Of a stretch of 25,122 nucleotides of DNA, positions 7,351 through 15,427 are shown piece by piece. Position 1 is the first letter of the stretch. Every line of letters begins with the position of its first letter. The notes beneath the pieces were generated by a model. That model did no database searches and had not been told where the DNA came from. It saw nothing but the letters and a program-made list of their open reading frames with translations. The DNA is taken from the NCBI RefSeq assembly GCF_030826625.1, contig NZ_JAPJNQ010000025.1, positions 1,192-26,313 of the forward strand, read 5' to 3'. A program made the translations under genes and the position numbers. Source of the DNA: Corynebacterium sp. Its GTDB lineage: Bacteria > Actinomycetota > Actinomycetes > Mycobacteriales > Mycobacteriaceae.

Positions 7351-9117
7351 ATGCTCTCAACGATGCAGGATCTGCCGTTGTCTGTGTCCAGGATTTTGGA
7401 ATATGGACGAACCGCGCACGCTAGCACGAAGGTCACGACTTGGTCACCCGAAGGCCCATCAGAAACCACTTTCAGTGCGATCGCCTCCCGCGCATCGGCG
7501 TTCGCGAATGTGCTGCACGACAAGCTCGGCATTACTGGCGACCAACGCGTGGGATCCCTGCTCAACAACTGTGCAGAGCATTTAGAAGTCATGTTCGGCG
7601 TGATGTCGATGGGCGCTGTCTTCGCACCGCTCAACAAGCAACTGATGCTCGATCAACTCACACACATCGTTAACCACAGCCATACCGAGATTTTGGTGGT
7701 TGATCCCCGAATGCTCGACCAGGTTCGCGATATCACCAGCCAGACGCCTTGCGTCCGGGCGGTCGCTTTCATTGGCTTACCAACGGCTTCCGAGCTCGCA
7801 GAATACTCGCAAATTTTGCCAGACCACATTGAGGTTCATTCTTATGAAGCTCTCCTCGATGGCCAGCCAACCTCGTATGACTGGCCCGAAGTGGACGAAC
7901 GAGAGGCCACGGCTTTGTGCTACTCGACGGGCACGACTGGCGCGCCGAAAGGCGTGGTGTATTCGCACCGCGCGATTTATCTCGCCGCGCTGCAATTACG
8001 CACGACGGATTCTATTGCCGTCACTCACGGCGAGTCTTTCCTTTGTGGGATTCCGATTTATCACGTGTTGTGCTGGTCGGTTCCCTTCGCTGCTTTTTTG
8101 TCAGGCGCGCCGTTAGTTTTGCCCGATGCTGATACCTCTGCACCAACTCTGGCAAAGATTATCCAAGCGACTCATCCTCGCCGAGCCAATGGCGTGCCCT
8201 CATTGTGGATCCAGCTCATTGTTCACTATCTCAAGCACCCACCAGAGCGGATGTCATTGGTCGAGATTTTCGCAGGCGGTTCGCCTGCCCCACCGGCGTT
8301 GATCAAAGTTTGGGAAGAACACTATGGCGTCGATGTGGTTCACGTATGGGGCATGGCAGAAACGACCAGTGTCGGCACAGTTTCGCGCCCACCATCTGGC
8401 GCCTCGGGCGAAACTCGCTGGGGTTATCGCATCTCGCAGGGGCGTTTCCCGTCGATGTTGCAGTATCGTGTCGTGAACGATGGCGAGATTGTTCCGAATA
8501 CCGACCGCAATGAGGGCGAGATTCAGGTACGCGGCAATTTGGTCACAGGTTCGTATTTCCACTCTGCAGCTGAAGCTACGACTGGTAACGCAGCGGAATT
8601 TCGTGGTCAGGATGTCTCTGATGACATCGATGCGGCCCGCAATAAGTTTACTGACGACGGCTGGTTGCGCACCGGTGATGTAGGTTCCATCACCCAAGAC
8701 GGGTTCTTAACGGTTTCGGATCGTGCCCGCGATGTGATTCATTCCGGTGGCGAATGGATTTATTCAGTTGGTCTGGAAAACCTGGTCATGGCATCGGAGA
8801 AAGTTGTGGAGTGCGCGGTGATCGGTTATCCCAACGAAAAATGGAATGAACGTCCTTTGGCCGTTGCCGTCCTGCACGCCGATATTCCGCGTGATGAATC
8901 CACTGCCCGTGAGTTACGCGACTATCTCCGCGAATCTTTACCCAACTGGATGACTCCAGAGTACTGGGCGTTCGTGGATTCGATCGATAAGACCTCCGTC
9001 GGCAAGTTTGATAAAAAAGACCTGCGCGAACATTTGAAGGCTGGACGTTTGGAGGTCATTACGCTGCCGGGGCCAGGCGAACGCGGCAACGATGACAACG
9101 GTCCGCAGTCCGATTAG
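7351..9117 (+). CDS. AMP-forming fatty-acyl-CoA ligase (long-chain acyl-CoA synthetase-like)
   Basis: This adenylate-forming enzyme of 588 residues activates a carboxylic acid, probably a fatty acid, to acyl-AMP and then acyl-CoA. Motifs appear in family order: phosphate loop STGTTGAPKG (192-201), the VWGMAET core (332-338), DGWLRTGD (436-443), DRARDVIHSGGEWI (457-470) and the C-terminal lysine in SVGKFDK (about 552). I start at the ATG at 7351 (MLSTMQDLPLS), where many homologues begin. An upstream in-frame GTG at 7303 would place the start over promoter-like sequence. A hydrophilic insertion of about 25 residues (about 405-430) precedes the DGWLRTGD motif. From memory, a CoA ligase also lies next to rho in C. 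glutamicum, so its position is probably ancestral. Its link to Moco genes is positional only, and the acyl substrate is unknown. Confidence 0.88.
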   Translation: MLSTMQDLPLSVSRILEYGRTAHASTKVTTWSPEGPSETTFSAIASRASAFANVLHDKLGITGDQRVGSLLNNCAEHLEVMFGVMSMGAVFAPLNKQLMLDQLTHIVNHSHTEILVVDPRMLDQVRDITSQTPCVRAVAFIGLPTASELAEYSQILPDHIEVHSYEALLDGQPTSYDWPEVDEREATALCYSTGTTGAPKGVVYSHRAIYLAALQLRTTDSIAVTHGESFLCGIPIYHVLCWSVPFAAFLSGAPLVLPDADTSAPTLAKIIQATHPRRANGVPSLWIQLIVHYLKHPPERMSLVEIFAGGSPAPPALIKVWEEHYGVDVVHVWGMAETTSVGTVSRPPSGASGETRWGYRISQGRFPSMLQYRVVNDGEIVPNTDRNEGEIQVRGNLVTGSYFHSAAEATTGNAAEFRGQDVSDDIDAARNKFTDDGWLRTGDVGSITQDGFLTVSDRARDVIHSGGEWIYSVGLENLVMASEKVVECAVIGYPNEKWNERPLAVAVLHADIPRDESTARELRDYLRESLPNWMTPEYWAFVDSIDKTSVGKFDKKDLREHLKAGRLEVITLPGPGERGNDDNGPQSD

Positions 9118-9128
9118 GGTACCCAATC

Positions 9129-9140
9129 CAATCATGATTG
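9129..9140. promoter_or_regulatory. Perfect 12-bp palindrome upstream of moaA, candidate operator
   Basis: CAATCATGATTG is self-complementary and lies 37 bp before the moaA -35. A second inverted pair, CCTGAC at 9145-9150 and GTCAGG at 9179-9184, overlaps that -35. Binding by a regulator is inferred only from symmetry and position. Confidence 0.35.
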
Positions 9141-9176
9141 CAAGCCTGACCATGACATTTACCACTTGTCGAAACG

Positions 9177-9205
9177 TTGTCAGGACTATGGCAAGTCACT
9201 AAAAT
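9177..9205 (+). promoter_or_regulatory. Candidate housekeeping sigma promoter of moaA
   Basis: TTGTCA (9177-9182) and TAAAAT (9200-9205) are separated by 17 bp, a good SigA-type match. Transcription would begin near 9212, so the ATG at 9216 would have almost no leader. This also argues against the TTG at 9177 as a start codon. Confidence 0.6.
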
Positions 9206-9215
9206 AGGTTCTAAT

Positions 9216-10343
9216 ATGTCCACCACTGTAATGTTGCCGAACCCTGCCACGCCATCGAATTCCCCTGACTCCGGGGAGCACAAAGTTGCGGCTGATTTAC
9301 CTGCAGCCAACGTCGATGGCACTCGTCGGCTGCTTGATCGCTATGGGCGGGTTGCGCAAGATTTGCGCGTGAGCCTGACTGATAAATGCAACCTTCGCTG
9401 CACCTATTGCATGCCGGCCGAAGGTTTAGAATGGATGCACAATTCCGCGGTGCTTTCCGACGATGAGGTTGTGCGCTTGGTACGCATCGCCGTAGAAAAG
9501 CTGGGAATTCGTAAGCTGCGCTTTACCGGTGGTGAGCCCTTGCTACGAAAATCGCTGGCCAGCATCATTGAGCGAAGCAAAGCTCTGAGGACGGATACCG
9601 GCGAGGCCCCTGAAATTGCTCTGACTACCAACGGGCTGGGTTTGGATAAACGCGTAGAAAGCCTGGCTGCGGTCGGCCTGGATCGCATAAACATCTCACT
9701 CGATACCATTGACCGGGAAAAATACACTGCCCTGACCCGGCGTGACCGATTGGCCCACGTGCTGCGTTCGATCGATAAATGCGCGCAAGTCGGGCTTGAT
9801 CCGATAAAAATAAACGCCTTGGTGATGAAGGGCGTCAACGAGGACGATGTGGTTGACCTGGCTGCTTATGCCTTGGATAAAGGGGCCCAGCTTCGGTTCA
9901 TTGAGCAGATGCCGCTGGGTCCACGTGAGGCCTGGTCGCGGCAAGACATGATCACGGCAGATGAGATTTTGCAGAAGCTGCAAGCGGCGTTTGTGATGAC
10001 TCCGGCCAAGCAACCACGGGGTTCTGCCCCGGCAGCACTGTGGGATGTCTGGGACGATGCCGAGCGCAGCGTGCAGCGTGGCAAGCTGGGCATTATCAGC
10101 TCGGTTTCGTATCCTTTTTGCGGCGACTGCGATCGCACTCGCCTAACTGCTGATGGCGCGATCCGCACCTGCCTGTTCAGTAATAGTGAGACGCAATTGC
10201 GCAATCACCTGCGTCAGGGCGCTAGCGATGATGAGATCGCCAAGATTTGGGCAGGCGCAATGTGGGAGAAGCTTCCTGGCCACGGCATTAATGACGAGGG
10301 CTTTTTGCAACCTGCTCGAACCATGTCGGCTATCGGTGGCTAG
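9216..10343 (+). CDS. moaA: GTP 3',8-cyclase MoaA
   Basis: MoaA is the radical-SAM enzyme that rearranges GTP to 3',8-cyclo-GTP, the first step of Moco synthesis, acting together with MoaC. The 375-residue product carries the N-terminal 4Fe-4S motif C-x3-C-x2-C (Cys58, Cys62, Cys65 in DKCNLRCTYCMP) and the SAM-binding TGGEPLL (104-110). The C-terminal substrate cluster is C-x2-C-x13-C (Cys302, Cys305, Cys319). It ends in Gly-Gly, as active MoaA proteins do. The ATG at 9216 is preferred over a TTG at 9177 that lies inside the promoter. A poorly conserved tail of about 40 residues precedes the barrel. It heads a plus-strand run with moeA1, moaC and mobA. Confidence 0.96.
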   Translation: MSTTVMLPNPATPSNSPDSGEHKVAADLPAANVDGTRRLLDRYGRVAQDLRVSLTDKCNLRCTYCMPAEGLEWMHNSAVLSDDEVVRLVRIAVEKLGIRKLRFTGGEPLLRKSLASIIERSKALRTDTGEAPEIALTTNGLGLDKRVESLAAVGLDRINISLDTIDREKYTALTRRDRLAHVLRSIDKCAQVGLDPIKINALVMKGVNEDDVVDLAAYALDKGAQLRFIEQMPLGPREAWSRQDMITADEILQKLQAAFVMTPAKQPRGSAPAALWDVWDDAERSVQRGKLGIISSVSYPFCGDCDRTRLTADGAIRTCLFSNSETQLRNHLRQGASDDEIAKIWAGAMWEKLPGHGINDEGFLQPARTMSAIGG

Positions 10344-10386
10344 TAGTGCTGACGGAATTAATACGGACCCGATAAGAACTGACAAC

Positions 10387-11718
10387 ATGAATCCTTGTTC
10401 CCCAGTCACGGTGGCGCAACACCTTGCTCGTGTGCGCGCTCTGGTAGCACCAACTTCACCAGAATGGCTTGCTGTCCACGATGCACCGGGCCATTCTTTG
10501 GCACAGAAAGTGCACGCCGAAGCTGCTATCCCAGCTTTTAATAACTCTTCGATGGATGGTTTCGTCGTCCACGATTCCGATTTGCCGGGTTCGGGCCCGT
10601 GGACGCTACCGGTGGTCGGTGAAGTTCCCGCTGGCGCCAAGCCACAAGATTTCGCTGCCGGTGGCACGCTGCGAATCATGACTGGTGCCCCAATTAGCGG
10701 TGATCCTTCCCGGGTTCGAGTCATTCCCACGGAACTTACCGATGCGCAGGTGGGACCGTCGCAGGTACCGAAAACCGTGACGATTCATTCGATTCCCGAA
10801 AAACGGCATATCCGTCTGCGTGGAGAGGTGGTCGCGCCCGGTGGCGAGATCATGCCTGCATCCACGCTTGTCGACGCTGGTTGCCTAGCGTTTTTGCTCA
10901 ACGCCGGAATTTCCCGCGTTCCGGTGTATCGCACGCCACGGGTAGCGGTAATTTCTTCTGGTGATGAATTAGTCTCTGCCGAGAACAGCCCAGCAACAGA
11001 TACTGCTTACCGTATTGCGGATTCCAACGGACCGATGATCACGCGCTTGCTCGAAGAGCACGGGCCAGTCCACGTTGAACGTTTTCACGTCGGCGATGGC
11101 GTTGCTGCCTTACAGGATTTACTCGACGACGTTACGACCCGTGCCGAACAGCCCGTTGACCTGGTGGTTACCACGGGTGGCATCTCTCAAGGGGCGTTTG
11201 ACGTCGTCAAGGCAGCCGTAACGCAATCACCGAATGCCGATCTCTGGTTCGGTAATGCCGCCCAACGCCCCGGTTCCCCGCAAGGCGCGGGCCACTGGAA
11301 TCGCGTCGCGATGGTGACCTTACCCGGCAATCCGGTCGCGGCCTATGTCTCTGCGATGATCTATGTGCTTGCTTGCCTGCGTATTTTGCAGGGCCGCGTG
11401 ACGTCGCCGCCCGAGTTGCATGGCCATGCATCTGCCGACAACGACCCTGGCTCCTGGTGGCCACACCGAGTTCTAGAGTTGCCACGGCACCCAGGGCTAG
11501 CCCGACCACGGAAGGGCAAAACTCAATTGGTTCCCGTACGTTTGGAACCAGCCCCACAGACTGGACAATCCCCCGGGCTACAGGCTGCGCCGACACGGGT
11601 GGGTAAGCTCGGTTCCCATTTCGTCAGCTCTTTGCTCGGCATCGACGCTCTCGCCGTGATCTCGCCTGAAGAAGACGATGCCGATCCAGCAACGGTACGT
11701 GTATTGGCTCTACGCTAA
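10387..11718 (+). CDS. moeA: Molybdopterin molybdenumtransferase MoeA, copy 1
   Basis: MoeA inserts molybdate into adenylylated molybdopterin made by Mog. The 443-residue product starts at the ATG at 10387 (MNPCSPVTVA), 43 nt after moaA; the open frame extends further upstream but there overlaps moaA. Visible elements are NNSSMDGFVV (52-61), MTGAP (98-102), SSGDEL (190-195), DSNGPM (212-217), TTGGIS (262-267), RPGSPQG (294-300) and LPGNPVA (312-318). The usual PEGAD-like continuation after MTGAP is replaced by ISGDPSRVR, and the KPGKP-type lysine of E. coli MoeA is absent. A Pro-rich stretch of about 50 residues (about 345-410) is inserted in the C-terminal region. A second, quite different MoeA is encoded at 17149-18513. 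Confidence 0.92.
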   Translation: MNPCSPVTVAQHLARVRALVAPTSPEWLAVHDAPGHSLAQKVHAEAAIPAFNNSSMDGFVVHDSDLPGSGPWTLPVVGEVPAGAKPQDFAAGGTLRIMTGAPISGDPSRVRVIPTELTDAQVGPSQVPKTVTIHSIPEKRHIRLRGEVVAPGGEIMPASTLVDAGCLAFLLNAGISRVPVYRTPRVAVISSGDELVSAENSPATDTAYRIADSNGPMITRLLEEHGPVHVERFHVGDGVAALQDLLDDVTTRAEQPVDLVVTTGGISQGAFDVVKAAVTQSPNADLWFGNAAQRPGSPQGAGHWNRVAMVTLPGNPVAAYVSAMIYVLACLRILQGRVTSPPELHGHASADNDPGSWWPHRVLELPRHPGLARPRKGKTQLVPVRLEPAPQTGQSPGLQAAPTRVGKLGSHFVSSLLGIDALAVISPEEDDADPATVRVLALR

Positions 11719-11838
11719 TGCTGCTAATGCTACCGTGCCGCACTGAGTGTTGCCCGGTCTGCTAATTTGCTCACTCGATTTGAATAAACACGCACTACAA
11801 CGATCAAAGAAAACAACAAACCTAGAAAGCCTTCAACA

Positions 11839-12318
11839 ATGAAACAGCCACCACATCTCGATGCCTCAGGCAATGCCTATATGGTCGATGTCACGGAAAA
11901 AACGCCGACCATCCGCTCAGCGACCGCAGTCGCCTCCGTCGTGTGTTCACCCGATATCTTGGAAGCTCTGCGCGATGGCACCGTACCCAAAGGTGATGTC
12001 TTTGCAGTCGCCCGCATCAGCGGCATTTCTGCTGCCAAACGCGTTCCCGAACTGCTACCGCTAGCGCATACGATTGGTGTGCACGGCTGCGAAGTATCCC
12101 TCGAGCTTCGCGAGGATCATCTGCACATCACGGCGACTGTGCGCACTGCCGATCGCACTGGCGTCGAAATGGAAGCACTCACCGCAGTCAATGTTGCAGC
12201 ACTCAACGTCATCGACATGGTAAAAGGCATCGACCGCAGCGCGTACATCACCAATTGCGCGATCATTCAGAAATCTGGCGGTCGTTCCGGAGACTGGTCC
12301 CGACCAGAACCGAACTAA
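11839..12318 (+). CDS. moaC: Cyclic pyranopterin monophosphate synthase MoaC
   Basis: MoaC converts the MoaA product 3',8-cyclo-GTP to cyclic pyranopterin monophosphate. The 159-residue protein has normal family length. It shows MVDVTEK (15-21), AAKRVPELLPLAHTIG (65-80) with the conserved Lys-Arg and His, GVEMEALTAVNVAALNVIDMVKGID (split over 108-132) and KSGGRSGDW (145-153). In the LIPLCHPL element, Cys and Pro are replaced (LLPLAHTI) but His77 is kept. A 120-bp gap separates it from moeA1, and only a weak AGAAAG-type site precedes the ATG. The gap contains no clear promoter. mobA follows after 29 nt. Confidence 0.96.
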   Translation: MKQPPHLDASGNAYMVDVTEKTPTIRSATAVASVVCSPDILEALRDGTVPKGDVFAVARISGISAAKRVPELLPLAHTIGVHGCEVSLELREDHLHITATVRTADRTGVEMEALTAVNVAALNVIDMVKGIDRSAYITNCAIIQKSGGRSGDWSRPEPN

Positions 12319-12347
12319 AACGAAAACCAGGAAGCACTGCACTTTCT

Positions 12348-13004
12348 ATGAACCACCCAGAAAACTCTCCCACTCAGAAGTTTCTTGTTGACGCCACACC
12401 CGACCGTGACAACCTCGCAGTCATGATCCTTGCTGGGGGACGCTCGCAGCGCATGGGTGGGATCGATAAATCCACGGTAAGCTTAAACGGCACTCGCTTG
12501 ATCGACCATCTACTCACCGGAGTACAAGAGCTTGGGGTTGATCGCGACAATGTGGTGATCGTATCAACGAAAACCCTCGCTGAGGGTATTACACATACCG
12601 CGGAAAAACCCGCATTTGGCGGGCCGCTTGCCGGAATTTCCGCTGGTATTAGCGCACTTCCAGCAGCTGCTGGCCTTGTCGCAATTCTCAGCGTTGATGC
12701 ACCAGATTCGTGGAAGCTAATGCCCGAGCTCAGCAATGCCCTTGCACGCAATGCTGAGCGTGACGCCGCCATCATCAAAGACAGCGCGGGAATCGCCAAC
12801 CCCCTGTGCTCGGTCTGGAAGGTGTCGAAACTACGGCAATCCCTTGCAGAGATCGGCGATGCACACGATAAACCCGCACGTGCTCTAGTACGCCATTCCG
12901 ATTGGGTTGGTGTCGACGGCACGGGCTGTGAAACTGATTACGACACGCTCGCAGAGCTCAAAGCTCGCGGCCAGGTGAAGCTCCCCGATGAGACTTCAGC
13001 GTAA
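12348..13004 (+). CDS. mobA: Molybdenum cofactor guanylyltransferase MobA
   Basis: MobA attaches GMP from GTP to Mo-molybdopterin, giving MGD-type cofactors used by DMSO-reductase-family enzymes such as formate dehydrogenase and nitrate reductase. The 218-residue product begins at the ATG at 12348 (MNHPENSP); an upstream in-frame start would overlap moaC. The nucleotidyltransferase signature LAGGRSQRMGGIDKS spans 28-42. It is followed by AFGGPLAGI (89-97) and the metal-binding LSVDAPD (114-120). It is the last plus-strand gene of the first Moco run and converges with the MoeB-rhodanese gene 69 bp away. MobA without MocA-like genes indicates a guanine dinucleotide cofactor, a family-based inference. 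Confidence 0.93.
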   Translation: MNHPENSPTQKFLVDATPDRDNLAVMILAGGRSQRMGGIDKSTVSLNGTRLIDHLLTGVQELGVDRDNVVIVSTKTLAEGITHTAEKPAFGGPLAGISAGISALPAAAGLVAILSVDAPDSWKLMPELSNALARNAERDAAIIKDSAGIANPLCSVWKVSKLRQSLAEIGDAHDKPARALVRHSDWVGVDGTGCETDYDTLAELKARGQVKLPDETSA

Positions 13005-13023
13005 CAACTCTCCCTCGGGCACT

Positions 13024-13036
13024 ACGGCATAGCCGT
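13024..13036. terminator. Weak hairpin between convergent mobA and MoeB-rhodanese genes
   Basis: ACGGC and GCCGT flank a three-base loop, followed by TTTG on the plus strand. It is short for a terminator and is listed because it lies between two convergent stop codons. Confidence 0.25.
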
Positions 13037-13073
13037 TTGACGCCGTTTGGGCTGCCTCAATCGGGCGAGCTAG

Positions 13074-14216
13074 CTAGTCCGTCTGCCGGGCAAGCCAGGC
13101 ATCAATTCCACCACGCAAATTACCTAAATTTTCCACGCCTTCGGCCTGCAAGCGTTTGATCGCTTGGGTAGAGCGTTTACCTGCAGCACAATAAATGACC
13201 ACCGGATGCTGCGCATCGTGGGCACGCACCGCAGAAATGAGTTGTGTAGTCGCCACAGTGCCGGAGCCGGAGCCGGCTGCACGATCTCCGTTATCACCAA
13301 GCGACGATAGCGGGATATTCACTGCTCCCGGGATCGCATATTCAGCGAATTCCTCTTGCTCTCGAACATCAATGACCAGGGCATCGTCTGGAATATCATC
13401 AACCGGTACCCCAGCGTCGACCAGCGATTCTGGTTCCTCACTGCTTTCGGCCTGAATCGGGCCGTGTTCCAACACTAACTCACGGGTGCTGCGTTTAGCC
13501 TGCACGGGAATGTACTCCCAACGGCCAGAGAGCGCATCAAAATAGCCTATACGGCCAGCCAATGGCGTACCGGTGCCAGTTAAAACCTTGATCGCTTCCA
13601 GCGCCATCGCCGAACCGACTGTGCCGACGACGGGACCAAGCACTCCTGCCTGAGCACACGAAGGAACCGAGCCAGCCGGTGGCGGTGTAGGAAAAACATC
13701 TTCATAGATTGGACCATCACCCAAACCAAAAACCGAGATTTGGGCATCGAAACCGAGAATCGAACCCCAGATGTGTGGGATACCGCTACGCAAAGCGGCC
13801 CACGAAATAAGGTACCGGGCCCCCAAGTTGTCCGTGCCATCGATGACTACATCAGCGGCACTAAAAATATCGCGCGCATGTTCACGGTCCAGATCAGCGT
13901 TGATAACGGCAACGGCGATATCTGGATTCAGAGCTTTGAGCGCCTGACGGGCCGATTCAGCCTTCGGGGTGCCGATTGAGTCAGTGCGGTGAATGATCTG
14001 CCGATGCAAATTCGACAGTGAGACTTCATCGCCGTCGATGATGGTCAGCGCACCAACTCCAGCTGCTGCTAGATACAGCAGCACCGGAGAACCAAGCCCG
14101 CCTGCGCCAACCACAACAACGTGCGAGCCAGCCAACTTTTCTTGCGCCTGACGCCCAAAACCACGCAAACTGAGCTGGCGTTGGTAGCGTGCCACTGACT
14201 GCGGAGAAAGTTCCAT
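13074..14216 (-). CDS. moeB: MoeB/ThiF-type adenylyltransferase fused to a rhodanese domain (MoeZ/MoeBR-like)
   Basis: This 380-residue enzyme should adenylylate the C-terminal Gly of MoaD and then transfer sulfur to it. The E1-like domain (1-250) has GAGGLGS (37-43), DGDEVSLSNLHRQ (61-73), the GTDN element (127-130) and Cys187 in PSCAQAGVLG. The C-terminal rhodanese domain (about 265-380) carries the persulfide Cys343 in YCAAGKRS. The two C-x2-C zinc pairs of E. coli MoeB are missing: the first position reads YEDVFPTPPP. This matches what I recall of MoeZ proteins. A disordered Gly/Ser patch interrupts the rhodanese domain (315-320). An AAGGAAA site lies about 10 nt before the ATG. It is last in the OFA-mog-moaE-moeB run and could also serve other sulfur carriers. 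Confidence 0.92.
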   Translation of the reverse strand: MELSPQSVARYQRQLSLRGFGRQAQEKLAGSHVVVVGAGGLGSPVLLYLAAAGVGALTIIDGDEVSLSNLHRQIIHRTDSIGTPKAESARQALKALNPDIAVAVINADLDREHARDIFSAADVVIDGTDNLGARYLISWAALRSGIPHIWGSILGFDAQISVFGLGDGPIYEDVFPTPPPAGSVPSCAQAGVLGPVVGTVGSAMALEAIKVLTGTGTPLAGRIGYFDALSGRWEYIPVQAKRSTRELVLEHGPIQAESSEEPESLVDAGVPVDDIPDDALVIDVREQEEFAEYAIPGAVNIPLSSLGDNGDRAAGSGSGTVATTQLISAVRAHDAQHPVVIYCAAGKRSTQAIKRLQAEGVENLGNLRGGIDAWLARQTD

Positions 14217-14282
14217 GCGTGGGGTTTCCTTCTAGATTAGCGCCTCACAGGCCACGCGGGCCCGTGATTGCTGCGATCCAAT

Positions 14283-14843
14283 TTAATCCAAGCCGACCCA
14301 CTGCGCCCTACCATCGCTAAGGAATTGTTCCTTCCAAATCGGTACGGTCGCTTTCACTCGTTCAGCGAGTTCAGCGCAGGCAGCAAAGGCTTCTTTTCGA
14401 TGCGCGCTTGCAACAATCACGGCAAATGCGAGTTCGCCAATGCCGAGTTTGCCCGTGCGATGAGCTGCCCACACACGCACCTGCGGAAATTCTGCGGCAA
14501 TTTCAGCAACCACGCGAGCCAATTCTTGTCGCGCTGAAGGGTGAGCGGTGTACAGCAATTCATCAACGGCCTGCCCACCGTCGTGGTTGCGGATGATTCC
14601 ATCGAAAGTGACGACGGCACCTGCAGTGGCATCCGGCACCAAGCGGCTGGCTTCATCACGTAAGGGTTCCAACGGCTGATCCGTCAGCACGGTACCGATA
14701 ACCCGATGATTCGCGGAAGGAAGATCGGAGGCGCTATTCGGGGCCTCCGCGCTCACCGAACCATTCAGTACCGAGCCGTCTGAAGCCGTGGTGTTGGGCC
14801 TTGTGCCTTCTGGGTTAGTCTGACTAGGAGTGGTGTTCGTCAT
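14283..14843 (-). CDS. moaE: Molybdopterin synthase catalytic subunit MoaE
   Basis: MoaE binds cyclic pyranopterin monophosphate and, with thiocarboxylated MoaD, adds the two dithiolene sulfurs. The conserved core begins near residue 48. It shows TFDGIIRNHDGG (79-90) with the active-site Arg85, HRTGKLGIGE (128-137), SAHRKEAF (146-153), and the two lysines of the ERVKATVPIWKEQ element (Lys164, Lys171). The N-terminal 45 residues are Ser/Thr/Asn-rich and predicted disordered; ordinary MoaE proteins lack them. No internal Met offers a shorter start. The ATG lies inside the end of mog, overlapping it by 20 nt, so expression is probably coupled. The small subunit moaD is far away, at 18660 on the other strand. 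Confidence 0.94.
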   Translation of the reverse strand: MTNTTPSQTNPEGTRPNTTASDGSVLNGSVSAEAPNSASDLPSANHRVIGTVLTDQPLEPLRDEASRLVPDATAGAVVTFDGIIRNHDGGQAVDELLYTAHPSARQELARVVAEIAAEFPQVRVWAAHRTGKLGIGELAFAVIVASAHRKEAFAACAELAERVKATVPIWKEQFLSDGRAQWVGLD

Positions 14844-15366
14844 GGTTTGGAAGTTGTTGTCCTTTCAATACGTTGACTGCGTGGACTAAAACGTCGTCAA
14901 GTATTTTTACACCATCGCGAACGCCTCCCGGTGAGCCTGGCATGGCCATCACGAAAGTTTTTCCGACGGTGCCAGCCAGTGCACGAGAAATCACGGCGGT
15001 GGGGGTCTTTGCTAAACCTTCAGCCCAGAACGCGTGTGCGATACCGGGGAGTTCACGATCAAGGTGCGGTTGCAGGGACTCGATGACGCGATCATCCGGG
15101 CTGATCCCGGTGCCCCCGGAGGTCAAGATGACATCAGGACGGTTCGGATCAGCGATAATCTCATCGATAACTGAGGAAATATCTTTGTCGGCTACGACTC
15201 GAGCTTCAGAGGTTGCGAAGCCTTTTGCACGTAAAAACTCCACGGCGATCGGCCCTGATTCGTCCGTATATACCCCTTGCGCGGCCCGAGTCGAAGACAC
15301 CAGCACCACAGCCGTGCGGATTTCCTTTGTTGTGGATTCACTTGTTGTGGATTCACTAGGTGCCAT
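14824..15366 (-). CDS. mog: Molybdopterin adenylyltransferase (Mog/MoaB family)
   Basis: This enzyme activates molybdopterin by adenylylation with ATP before MoeA inserts molybdenum. The 180-residue protein has the MoCF fold markers TSGGTGISPDD (82-92) and MPGSPGGVRDG (142-152). A Ser/Thr-rich N-terminal tail contains SESTTSESTTK, produced by a perfect 15-bp tandem duplication in the gene. The AGGAGG ribosome site is 10 nt before the ATG. It follows the OFA transporter gene after 61 nt and overlaps moaE by 20 nt. From memory, C. glutamicum also has mog beside a nar-type transporter in this locus. MogA and MoaB cannot be separated firmly from sequence alone. Confidence 0.93.
   Translation of the reverse strand: MAPSESTTSESTTKEIRTAVVLVSSTRAAQGVYTDESGPIAVEFLRAKGFATSEARVVADKDISSVIDEIIADPNRPDVILTSGGTGISPDDRVIESLQPHLDRELPGIAHAFWAEGLAKTPTAVISRALAGTVGKTFVMAMPGSPGGVRDGVKILDDVLVHAVNVLKGQQLPNHDEHHS
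15327..15356. repeat. Perfect 15-bp tandem duplication inside mog
   Basis: TTGTTGTGGATTCAC occurs twice head to tail (15327-15341 and 15342-15356). It encodes the repeated ESTTS/ESTTK in the N-terminal tail of Mog. It keeps the reading frame and looks like a recent slippage duplication. Confidence 0.9.
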
Positions 15367-15376
15367 GAATACTCTT

Positions 15377-15382
15377 CCTCCT
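15377..15382 (-). promoter_or_regulatory. Strong ribosome binding site of mog
   Basis: AGGAGG on the minus strand lies 10 nt upstream of the mog ATG. It is the best Shine-Dalgarno match in the island and fixes this start. Confidence 0.7.
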
Positions 15383-15427
15383 ACAGGATTTCATGGTTTC
15401 TACTGTAGAGGAATAAGCTCGGCAATT

